Shown piece by piece: positions 35,449 to 46,400 of a DNA stretch of 64,000 nt (within the stretch, counting starts at the first letter, position 1; every line of letters begins with the position of its first letter). Source of the stretch: Nepenthes gracilis (lineage: Eukaryota > Streptophyta > Magnoliopsida > Caryophyllales > Nepenthaceae). The translations under genes and the position numbers were made by a program. The notes below the pieces were generated by a model. It did not search any database. It was not told the DNA's origin and saw nothing but the letters and a program-made list of their open reading frames with translations. The stretch is from positions 28,699,540 through 28,763,539 of the forward strand of contig BSYO01000003.1 of assembly GCA_033239525.1 (NCBI GenBank). The letters run 5' to 3'.

Positions 35449-37198
35449 CTAATCCCTCAGGGATTCAACAATGGAGGCATACAGTTGCTCTCCGGCCCTT
35501 AGCGAATCCTCAAGGGAAGAAATTCTACTCTTGGCTTCGGCAACCACGAGCTCAAGGCTTTTGATGCGCTCCTCTAAGGCTCTAAGAGTCTCCAACTCAG
35601 CGCAAGTTTGCACAGTGTCGCCAATGATCAGACCAAAACTACCGGTTAGCTCATGAAGCTTTAAAAAAAATGTCACTAAGGTACAGATGGAAATGAACAA
35701 AGAGCCTGAAAGAGAGTAGAGAGGTACCTTCGAGATGAGAGAGCTCCTAGCTGAACTCTTGTCTCTGGGGGCCTCGGACTTAGCTGGCTCAGTTATAGCT
35801 GCCTCACGTACCACAGAAACCTCAGCTCTAACCTCAGTCACATGGACAATTTCAACAAAACTAAGGGTTAGGGGATTGGGCACTGCAAGATGATCAGCAA
35901 CCCTAGACTCCGCTTCAGCAGCATGTGGAGTCCCAACAATGTCCTCGACCAGGACTTCGTTATGGACCTCAGACGGGAGCTCAATTGGACTATAGATTTG
36001 GATTACAAGGTAAGGGAGCTCAGCAGTCTTGCCCATGGGCAACTATGGCCAAGCTTTTCTCGATCTCAGCAATTTCAGCAATCGTCATCGGAGTCATCAT
36101 CACTACTTCTTGGCCTAAGTTGCCTCAATCTCCTCCTCTACTTGCCCCTCGTTAATGTCCTTAGATGGATTTTCAATCCAATTCGAGGCCTCTTCGGTGA
36201 AAACGGAAGGAATGTCATACACGGGCTCAAAAAGAGGAGGGGCAACTGGAGGCTTCGCGGACTGACCTATGACCTCAGAGTGCTACTCCAGAAGCTCAAT
36301 AACAACTGACGATCATGCCCTTTCAGCTCCTCGAACGGGCCTGTTCTTCCTTACTAGCCGCTCAATGGTGGTCTCATCATCATCGGAAGAGGAAGGGCAC
36401 TCAATAATTACCGTTGATGCTCCAAAGTCTCTATCCAATGACTTTTCTTTGTCCGCTCGGACGGCTCCTCAATCCTCAGAGCTCTTCTTTTCTTCTTTTT
36501 CTTCTTCTTTTTCAGAAGAGCAAAAGGGATACCAGAGTCCTTGGGTTGAGGTTCCCACTTGGCCTTCTCCATAAACTTAGACCTCAGCCACTTATTCTTT
36601 TTATTCTCACTGAAGGAACCAAGGTTGGCTAACAGCAGGTCCGTAAAACCCTTCGCGACAACCCTTTACTCGGTCATGGCGTCTTTGCAAAATTTGGACT
36701 CCACGTTGCCCCAGTCATCGAGGATAGCTCAATTCTCGTGAACTTTAAGGAAAAAAACTTGTCCTTCCACCGTTTGATAGAATCATGGTTTCCACAATTG
36801 ATGGCAAGAAACTCAAGGCGAGGAATAATCACAATCCAATCCTACTCATGGCTAAATCTCATAATGACCTTCAATGCCACAACATCGAAGATCTTCTGGT
36901 GGCAACGAGTAAAGACATAAAGTGAGACCAGATACCTAACGGTGTTGGTTTGGAGTCTGGCCACAGGGATTTTGAGGTCCCTCATCAACTCAAAAAACTC
37001 TAAGGGCATAGGATATTGAAGACCACCATTGAGGTGGACTTTGTAAATAATAATGAAATCGTCAGGTGGGCTGCAAGCCCTCTCGTGGCCGTCAAGAACC
37101 ACCATACCCATCGAATTTGGAATCCTATACTGTACTCGAATGGCCTCAAGATCAATCAAAGTTAACGAGGAAGCAAAATCTTTCACTTCGTGAGTCAT
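35449..37198 (-). pseudogene. antisense extra ORF (aORF) of Tat element, broken
   Basis: On the strand opposite to gag-pol, between integrase and the 3' LTR. The start was chosen at ATG 37196-37198 (MTHEVKDF). The first 118 codons hold a domain like the plant 'putative gypsy type transposon' family (Pfam PF04195 as I recall it): VQYRIPNSMG, ERACSPPDDFIIIYKVHLNG, LPLEFFELMRD-like and NTVRYLVSLYVFTR. A frame-broken middle with acidic and lysine-rich runs follows. The last part, open for 197 codons (35449-36042), ends in a coiled coil: ELETLRALEERIKSLELVVA and SRISSLEDSLRAGEQL. The function of such ORFs is not known. Confidence 0.8.
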
Positions 37199-37649
37199 GA
37201 AAAAGCCTAAGAAAATGAAGTAGAAAAAGGAGAAAATCGCCAAAGGAAAGCCTGAAAGTTGAGAAAAGTCCGAGCACTTGAAAATTTTGAGCGTGCAAAT
37301 AAAAATGGAAAAGGGAGAAATGACTTAAATGGCCAGCAAATTCAAAGGTGTGCCTCATTAATTACCTTGCCACATGTCGACTCTCCACAGGTCGCTAGCA
37401 ATGATGGCCATTCCATTCCCAAAGCCGCAATTAATACGAATTTAATGCGTCAAGTTAGTGCGCTTTTAATGCTCCAGATAGCGGCACAGCACAGTGCCTC
37501 AGACCCGATATGAAAGTCTGCAGACACTTGGAGAGCTTGCTATTGGAAATTGAAGTTTGACCCACGGACAAAAAAGGGACATTCTGAAATATCAAATTAA
37601 TACCAGAGTCGCACATGCTAAAGGTTGAGATTCTCGAATCTTTTGGCAT

Positions 37650-37659
37650 AGGGGGTTAG
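37650..37659 (+). other. polypurine tract of Gypsy element
   Basis: AGGGGGTTAG directly precedes the TGATGGG start of the 3' LTR and would prime plus-strand DNA. Confidence 0.65.
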
Positions 37660-38710
37660 TGATGGGTAGTGAATACCCAAGGCCTAATTAAGAAACCCGT
37701 TTAAGTGAAATGGGTCCGAGTCCATAGAGGGCCCAAGAAGCCACCATGGTCCAAGAAGCTACATGAGCTCTAGAAGCCCGAGGATTTAAGTCCACGTCCT
37801 AAGAAGTCCAAGGAGCTAAACTGATCCAGCGGCTGGCTTGACTTTAGAAACCCAAGGACGTAATAAAGACTAAAGGCCTCGATGAAGACAAGGACATTTG
37901 ATGCTAAAACCCTGAGGACATGGTACAGAGAATATGGATCTAAGAACCCGAAGACTCAATGCTGAGTAAGTCCTCAGTTGAAACTTGATGATATTTGTCA
38001 TCAAACATTTGCGGACGTGACAAAGCCAAAGCCTTCATTAAGGACGCGGACTCTGAAAAGTCTACAATGGCACGAGCGTAGAAAGGAAGTTTAGGATGAC
38101 CAAGAACGCCAACTCAAATTATTTACTTTCATAAAGGCACGCACAATCTCTACAACACGCGATCTTCATAGAGAATGATGGCTTGTAGAGCAGGTGAAAT
38201 CATTGTAGAAGTGACATTTCACATAATTGGCTTGCGTGTACGCAATCTTTCTGACACGACAAAATGGATTTGTAGAGTTGTTAGTAGGATCCACTGCACA
38301 CGCCACCTCTATGTGGCTATTCCGTGCAGGATGACTCAACCACTATATAAGCCTTCATTGTATACCTAACAAGTGACGGAATTTACTACACTTGTATTTA
38401 CGCCTATAGAGAGAGAAAAGGCAGGCTACTCACACTTCCAACGAATAGAGCACTTGTGTTTATAAGAATGATCATTGGGATTCACCTTATAACTTGTTCT
38501 CCACCCTTTGTACTCAAATATTTGAATAGTTAAATTATTCTCGGATTCAAAATCTCGTGATTTTTTTCTCTCATTTAGAAGAGAATTTTTCACGTAAAAA
38601 CGTCACTTGTTACCGTCTCTCTCTCTCTCTTCTTTATAGTCAAACTCTATATTTGTATTACTCTACATTCGGGTTCTCGTCCATATAGAAATTAGGATCC
38701 GAGAACGTCA
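37660..38710 (+). repeat. 3' LTR of Tat-type Gypsy element
   Basis: It starts TGATGGGTAGTGAATACC and ends at about GAGAACGTCA; the last bases are less certain because the two LTR ends differ. TATA box CACTATATAAG at 38341-38350. Confidence 0.88.
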
Positions 38711-40405
38711 CTCGTTAATTTTGGATCTTTTTTATATTTATGAGTTGGGCCGATGAGAAGTATAGGATATTAAAGACTACCAAATAGGCATTTATTTTAA
38801 TTTTTTTCATATTTATAGAGTGTTTTGGCATCACAAAATATCGGCATATGACTAAAAATGTAATAAATTTTTAATATAAAATTGATATTGAAACATTATA
38901 TTTGAAAATATAACTCTGAAAACAAATTAATAAATTAGGAAATTTGAAAGTATATTTTATGCTAAAAATTAAAGTTTTTGTGTCGGTATTCTCCGCCAGC
39001 AGACAAGCACATATCGTTCGTACAGATTTCTCTCTGCCGAACTTCATCCACATATTTTATCCGGGTTTTCACGGATCGAGACTCTTACGCAGTTGATTTT
39101 GGCATGCCAGCCTGCGTTAATCAATTGTTTTGTTGGGAAAATATTTTCATTTAATTAAATCATTTAATTTTTTTTTCAAAAAATTAAATTAATACCCACT
39201 TAATTTAATATATTTAAAATATTATTTTTAAATGACAAATTATTAAAAAAACACATTTTTTATTTTAATCAAGGATTAAGTTTTGTATAAAATCTAAGTT
39301 TCTAAGGTCGAAATATATAATCTTTTATATTTTTTTTCTAAATATTTTTAAATATTTATTAAATTTTTTTAATTTGATCGGATATTTATTACTAAAAATA
39401 AAAAAAAATGCGGACTGAGATTTTAAAAGAAATAGCACCCTTTTGGCATTAACACCCCCCCTATTTTATAAAGTAGAAAGTTGATAAATTTTTTTTTTGA
39501 CTACCTTTTAAATATAAATTTTATAAAAAAAATTAAAAAAAATTTGCAAAACAACATGCTCGCAGGATTCCGGAAGGCCCCCAGAAACATACACCAGAAC
39601 TAAGCCTGCACGGCTCACGGATACGTTGCTCACTGATGAGATTAATATTTGTAAAAAAAAATTAGTGAGATAAATATTTTAATTTATATGACTTTTATTA
39701 TCATAATTATTTTTTAATTAATTATGATAAAATAAATTTATGCATATAAATTTATTTATGTTAAACTTTTATATAATATCGTAATTATTCATATTTTGAA
39801 GAACAAAGAAATAATTTCTCTCTCTTTTATTTATGTTTCATAAAAATATTATATAAATTTTGTGTGTTCTAAAATAATGGTCAAGGACGTCCTTTTATAG
39901 ATGAAGAAATGATCATTTCCAAATTGTCCAAATATATTCTTTTCACCCAAGAAATGTGTTATAAATAGATATAATTATTAAAAAATAATATCTATTTACT
40001 TAACGACTGTATCTTAAAAAGACATATTTATTTGCTAATAGGATATATTTTTTAAAAAATAATATATTTTTTTGTTAAATGATATATCTTAAACGGACGT
40101 ATCTTTTATAAAAATTTTTTTACTATATATATAAATATAATTATATTTATTTAATTAATTTAATAAATTAATAATTTATACGTTGCATGTATTTTTAAAA
40201 GTATCTTCCCACGTTCTACCGCATTTGAAAAAAATAATAATAATAATAAAACAATCTGGTATTGGAAAAGGAAAAATCAGCGGAGTCGCAGCGCCCCTGA
40301 TTCCGGGACCGCATAGTATAGCTGTTGCATGTGTTTTTCTTCAGAACGACGAAGTTTTCGCAGACTTCAGTATTGGCAAAGAGAGAAAGGTGGAAGGACA
40401 GAAGC
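38711..40405. other. AT-rich upstream region of sugar transporter
   Basis: No ORF of note. A diverged repeat of GATATATCTTAAA and ACGTATCTTTTA occurs two to three times at 39.99-40.11 kb. The promoter of the plus-strand transporter must lie here or in the last few hundred bases; TATA-like runs are too many to choose one. Confidence 0.4.
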
Positions 40406-43400
40406 ATGACTTACGGGGAGCACGGGGAAAGAGGCGAGAACAGCGTAGAAGTAGAGACGAGAGAGCCGCTTATACGGGAGAAAACTGGTACGGACAGGAA
40501 TGGAGACGTTGGTGAGCAGGTCCGTGAAAGTGGCGGGCGGCATGCATGGATGGTCTACCTTAGCACCTGTGTCGCAGTGTGTGGCTCTTATGAATTCGGC
40601 GCTTGTGTGAGTTGTTTCTGTCTGCTCTACTTCTGGGATTTCCAAAGGCTTGAAACCCAGTTGTGGAAGACAAGCATGTACTTACTCTGTCTTTTTTCTT
40701 TTTCTCAGGCGGGATATTCGTCACCGACTCAGTCTGCTATCACCGAGGATCTTGGCTTATCAACTGCAGAGGTTTGTTGAAATTTCCTTTCAAGTTAGCG
40801 GCACATCAATTCCAAACAGAGCTGGTCTTTAATTAGTACGGAATGTCTTCTTGACGGTCAACCTTTGATGTACGAAGCGTAGACTATGCAAACGACTAAT
40901 TTGGCGTTTCGTACGGGGAACCAATCAGTCTAACTTGAACAGCTAGATCTAGAAAATAAATCGCTAAAGATTGCTATTTTCTGCATTTAGGAATGACCAA
41001 TTGATTGTGTTCTACAGTTTATCTTTGTATCTTTGTGCAGTACTCGCTCTTTGGCTCTATACTGACTTTCGGTGCAATGATTGGTGCGATTACAAGTGGG
41101 CCCATAGCTGATTTTATCGGTCGAAAAGGGGTAAGAAGGCTACTCCTAGCAGGGCATCTCATTAGAATCAAGAGCACTTGAAGTATGAATCCGAGAAACT
41201 ATTTTGTAAAATGTGAAATTCATGCAGGCAATGAGGGTGTATGGTGCTTTCTGTGTTGCAGGGTGGGTTGCCATATACTTTGCACAGGTTTGACCTGCTA
41301 TTCTCTAATTTTTAGATCACTTATGCTTTGCCTTTTACTTTAAACAATGGGCTAATAATCGTCGTATGTTCACGCATAAGGGTGCTTTGGCGTTAGACCT
41401 CGGAAGGTTGGCGGGAGGATATGGAATGGGAGCTTTCTCCTATGTGGTATACACGTTGAGCTTTCTCCTATGTCGTTGGATACGTAAAATATACACCGTG
41501 CTATTTTGCATACAATAACTAAGCACACTATAGCTGTACTCACTAGCCCAGTTAAATATTGAGCAAATCTATAGGTACCAGTCTATATTGCTGAAATAGC
41601 ACCCATGGACGTTCGAGGGGCTCTGACCACATTGAATCAGGTAACGGCACAGTTAATGTGAGACAGCACCAATCTGATCAAATCATGATACTTCGTGGCA
41701 TAGCAAAAAAAGATTATAGCTTATCCCTTCTAAAAATGTCTTGAGTCTTTTTAAGTTTACTTGCTCCTCTAAATCCTATAGGTTATGATCTGTGCTGGAG
41801 TCTCTGTGGCCTACATACTAGGCGTAGTACTGACGTGGAGAGCCTTAGCTTTAACAGGTGAAAATTCAGCAACGTATTCTATTTGAGTATGCATGAAAAT
41901 GATATGTGCACCATGGCTGCTCATTGAGGATCGATGACGAATGTGAGGGAAGGGGAGTTCTGGCAAAGGAGAAGGAGGAAGAAAACAGAGAGAAGAGGGC
42001 GCGCGCGAGAAAGAGAAGAGGGAGAGGGAAAGAGGGAAACTAGAGAGAGAGAGAAGGGCAGAGAGGAGAGTTGAGGCAAAATATTATATTCCATTATACT
42101 CTTATCTGCATAATATATAAGGGGCATGGTGAACGATTATGGAAAATGGGGAACGGGAAACGGGGCATTGGAAACGGGAAATGGGAAACAACCAAAGGGA
42201 ATAAAAGTAAAAATGAGATCCGTCACATCCGGTTCAATTACTATGCTGAAGATTGTCATCCAGCTTTGGAGGAGGGTGTATGAACAAGTACGTAACATTA
42301 CCGTTCCCATCAAAATAACCTTATCCACAAGGTTGATCAAGAGAGAAGTCTGATAACGTGGCACCATTATGAAATTGTCGAGCCCCATCATCAGTCGGAA
42401 GCATGTCCAGAGGCCCTCTGTGTTTCCTTACATGCAGAAGAGCAACGTCCCATTTATAGTTCGTAGCATCGCAGTGGGCTTGGCGTAAAATTAAGCGCTC
42501 ACACACCCATCTGGGCCCATCTCTTACTGTCAGTATGAGCGGTGTGTTACCCTTGCTGTCAGAAAGGTCGATGTCAAAGCCCATACTCATGAACAACCTC
42601 ACACACCCCTCCAGGGCTTTGTATAGTGCTGCACAAGGTGGGGCATAGAATTCCCCAATAATGCCGTTGTTCCTCTTCGGGCTGAACTCGAGCAGCCCCT
42701 TCTTCAACTGGTCCTGCTTTTGTCGAAGTGCAGTTAAGGTGATCACAAAGTCACGAAAGTGAGTGCACGGCTTCTCGGTAGTCCCAGTGTAGACATGAGC
42801 TCGAACGGCTTCGACCTGACCCGCCGAAGCAATGTCCTGGTGATTAAGTTTGACGGATGTCCTTGCCACTAAAGTAAGAGCGATCCAGACCTGTAAAACA
42901 TAGAGCACCACCTGGTGGACGTTGAGAGACCACCCATTAATCCAAGGAATGGAGTCTACAAATGGGTCAGTTTCGTTACCCAAGCCAAAATCAACACTAT
43001 CTGCAGTTAGGACTCCAAGGCACTCATTTCTCTTGTAATTGGCACAGCTCATAAGAGCCGGGTTCCTTGTAGTTGTGGTTGGTTTTGTGTCACAACCGAC
43101 ATCACTGAGACGATCAAGGAGTGTTGATAGGTTGAGGCGAGCAACCCTGTAAACCCGATGGAACTCAACCTTATTGGTTGTTGCAATGGAGGATTTGACA
43201 TGCATGAGAGTGCTGCAGGCTTCAAATTGCTTGGCTTCATAGTAAACGGTGGAGTTAGGAGGACCCATTGCCAACTCATGTTAGAACCCCAAAGAGCAAA
43301 AGGCATATTCAAGTGCTATTGTCAAAAAGCCCACCTCTCCTTTCTTTATTGCCATAACAGCTCAGTTTAGCTCCTCAATGACTCACTCTATGTCAGTCTG

Positions 43401-46400
43401 GAACTCAAATAGCTCAGCTCCAGCAGCCCCAAATGAGGCAATTGCACAGAGCCAGCCAGCAGTTCCAGCCGGCACTTGCAGCCGATTGCAAAACCACTTG
43501 CTCAATTATAGGGATAAGAGTGCCCAGCGTTGGAGCTATCATAGTCTCTATGGCTTCCATTTTCACCCACGGGATGTCAAACCAAGAGGTCACAGCCTCA
43601 AAGTCACACTATGCCAGGCAGCACAACCCCTTCTTTGCTGGAATCTTTTGTTGCCTTCTGGGGCGTGTATGAGCTCTCTTTCTTTCATGGTTGCTTCTGC
43701 TGCTACTTTAACAACGTCCATGTCTGCAAACAACTTAAGATTGTTGTGGTTAACTCCCGACACATCAGGCTTCCAAGATCCCCCACTACCAGCTCCTGGT
43801 TGTCCAAAAGCCTGGGATTCAGCCTCTCGGTGACGACTACCAGCCATTGTTGTACAGTTTGCAGGCACATTGAGGACAACAAGTTGCCCTAACCGAAGAA
43901 CCTGAATGGGAAGTACTGAATCCTTCCTTCCAGCCGGATCAAGTAAGATGGGTTTCCGGCCTTGGCAATCAATTTGCTCCTTTCCGGTTGTTGTCAATAC
44001 ATCGTGAACCAATGTCAGTAAGAGGACAGCTCCCTTGTTACCCCCGCTTTTCAATGATTTGGCACGGTGCAAGAAAGGCCCAGGGCTTGCAAACCAGTTA
44101 AAAATGCCAATCGGGTAGGGAGAGCCCTGTCTTTCAAGCTGTGAGAACTTCATTACCTCATAAACATTCATATCACCCATACAAACAACGGTAATATATT
44201 GGCAGCTCCAACAATACAAAGAAACAATGCTGCCGGCAATGAAGGCTATCTCATCACGTGGCGACGAGGATGGTTGGAGGATAGCTACACCATTTGCCGA
44301 TTCAGCCCGGACACTTTCTCTTCCTTCCAGACAAGGCATTTTGCACCTAGGGGGGTCTTCTCTCATTGGCTGTTTCAAGAAAGTGTCCAATTCAAATTTG
44401 TTCCACAATGGAGGGATTGATTTCTCTTCTATTGAGTTTGCATCCAAGCCAAACCACTAGGACACATTAACCCCATCATCATCAGTTTCGGTACTAGCCT
44501 TGCAACCAATATGATCCTCTAATGAAGAGGAGTTGATGGTAGCATGAATACACTACCAACCAAGTTGGTTCTGCGGTGGAGGATCTGAGTTCATTTCTAA
44601 GGGCTAGAGTGGTATCTGCCTTGATAGGGATAAGCTTATGTATCCCAGCCTCTTGTATTCAACCATAAATGGCTCATTACCAGATTTGCCAAAGCTAATT
44701 GAGTCGGACTTTTGTATGCCAGCTCGAAGAGTAAAACTACTAAACAGGCTCAATGAGCCTAAGATGAAAACACAAACCAAACTTCGCGTGCACCTTTGGT
44801 ACTAATGAGATGGTAGATCCGATTTCCACTGGAGCTTTTAGGGACTTGGTGATTGGATTGGCCGAATAGGTGGAGGGAGAAACTGGAAGTATTGTCAACA
44901 CTAGATTATTTACAGGATTTAACAAAGGAGCCACACCTCGAAACAGTACAGGAGCTTGTTCTGATTCGTAGCCCTCAGAAGGAAACCGTCGGACAAGTTC
45001 TCGGAAGCTAAAAGTGCTTCAACATTTGGACAATTATGAGTGAAGAATTTGGTAAGGGCTGAAGGCACGATCGGTGAAGGAATTGGAAGGCTGTGTGGTG
45101 GAGGAAGCTTGTGTTGGGATGCGGTGGTAAGTTGCTCTTCGAATTGGACATCAGGAGACGCATGTGGATAGGGTTTCTCGATTCGAGCCAAGGTCGGCAA
45201 ATGCTCAGTGATGGAGGTTCAAAGCAGTTTAGTGGTGGAAACCACGACCGATGGTGAAGTTGAAAATAAAGAGGAATTTGCAAAAGTGGAAGCCGAAAAC
45301 GATGATGAAGTTGAAGACGACGAGGAATTTGTAGTTGACAATGATAGTAAGTCGAGGTGGTTGGGGCAGGATGACCTAATTTGTGCTGAGATAAGAGCAG
45401 GAACGACTATTTGAGGAATTGGTGGTGGAACGAAACCTGTGATGGACGGGGTTGCAGGCAGAGGAACGTGACGATGATGGGAAGCCATCGTAGATGAAGC
45501 TACAGAAGCGAAAGGTTTACAGACCGGTTAGTGTATTTCTCGAAGTTGTGGAGTGATTTGCTGAGTTCCACCATGGACGAGCTGAGTGTGGTGCAGGACA
45601 ACCGGATCTGTACGGTTGTTGAAACCACGGTGGACATGCGGGCGCCAAATCGGTCGGTAGCTCGTCGGAGGTCCTTCATCGCGTTGGCCAGTTCGGCAAT
45701 GGCCCTTTCAAGTGCGTTGAGTGCTCGTTCTTCGTTCTCCTCCGCCTTTCTCTCAATGAAAGCACCAAATGATACGTGCTCCATGGCTGCTCGTTGAGGA
45801 TCGGCGACGAATGTGAAGGAAAGGGAGTTCTGGCAGAGGAGAAGGGGGAAGAAAACAGAGAGAAGAGGGCACGCGCGAGAGAAATAGAGAAAGAGGGAGA
45901 GGGAAAGAGGGAAACCAGAGAGAGAGAAGGGCAGAGAGGAGAGTTGAGGCAAAATATTATATTCCATTATACTCTTATCTGCATAATATATAAGGGGTAT
46001 GGTGAACGGTTACGAAAAATGGGAAACGGGGAACGGGGCACTGGAAACGGAAACGGGAAACAACCAAAGGGAATAAAAGCAAAAAATGAGATCCGTCACA
46101 TCCGATTCAATTACTGTGCCGAAGATTGTCATCCAGCTTTGGAGGAGGGTGTATGGACAAGTACGTAACAGAAAAGGACAAATATTGAGTCAAAATCACT
46201 GTTGAATTATGAATGAAGTTATAAGATGCTACATTTTCATACATACTGCAGTAGGAGACTCACTTTCAACAGTTTGCAGGACTGGTCCCATGTGCTCTTC
46301 TGATTTTGGGTCTCTTTTTCATCCCAGAATCACCAAGATGGCTAGTAAGAACATCACTGGCTGACAATTTCTCTTGCAAAATGTACTTGAAACACGTGTG

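Larger units (their letters stand above)
27664..38710 (+). mobile_element. Tat-type Ty3/Gypsy retrotransposon, 11.0 kb, inactive
   Basis: The LTRs (27664-28699 and 37660-38710) share the TGATGGGTAGT start and align throughout. The order is primer site, gag, protease, RT, RNase H, a second RNase H, integrase, a 3' tandem-repeat zone, an ORF on the opposite strand, and a purine tract before the 3' LTR. The second RNase H and the antisense ORF between integrase and the 3' LTR are hallmarks of the plant Tat lineage. All reading frames carry stops or frameshifts and the integrase active site is altered. No clear target duplication was seen (ATACC on the left, CTCGT on the right); the 3' LTR end is uncertain by a few bases. 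Confidence 0.93.
41900..46170 (-). mobile_element. non-autonomous LTR retrotransposon carrying host gene fragments, in transporter intron 7
   Basis: LTRs at 41900-42297 and 45770-46170 are nearly identical, with TG...CA ends, and are flanked by a perfect GAAAA duplication. Orientation is minus: next to the right LTR the minus strand reads TTTGGTGCTTTCATTGAGAG, a plausible primer site, and next to the left LTR it reads GATGGGAACGGTAA, a polypurine-like tract; a TATA box on the minus strand lies in each LTR. The 3.47-kb interior has no protease, RT, RNase H or integrase motif. It holds a short coiled-coil gag-like ORF, proline/serine-rich ORFs, a neutral ceramidase segment, an ankyrin-like segment and unidentified coding-like stretches, all on the minus strand. 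It must depend on enzymes from another element. Confidence 0.9.

Noticed and set aside
36269..36632. Plus-strand ORFs rich in serine and phenylalanine in the Gypsy 3' region
   Set aside because: They are shadows of the antisense ORF's acidic and lysine-rich middle part.
40325..40405. Upstream in-frame extension of the transporter
   Set aside because: The frame upstream of the ATG at 40406 is open but has no ATG; its first possible codon would be TTG, and the extension adds no conserved sequence.
40216..40645. Minus-strand ORFs of 63 and 92 codons overlapping the transporter's first exon
   Set aside because: They are antisense shadows of exon 1 and its leader; no family features, and the plus-strand exon is secure.
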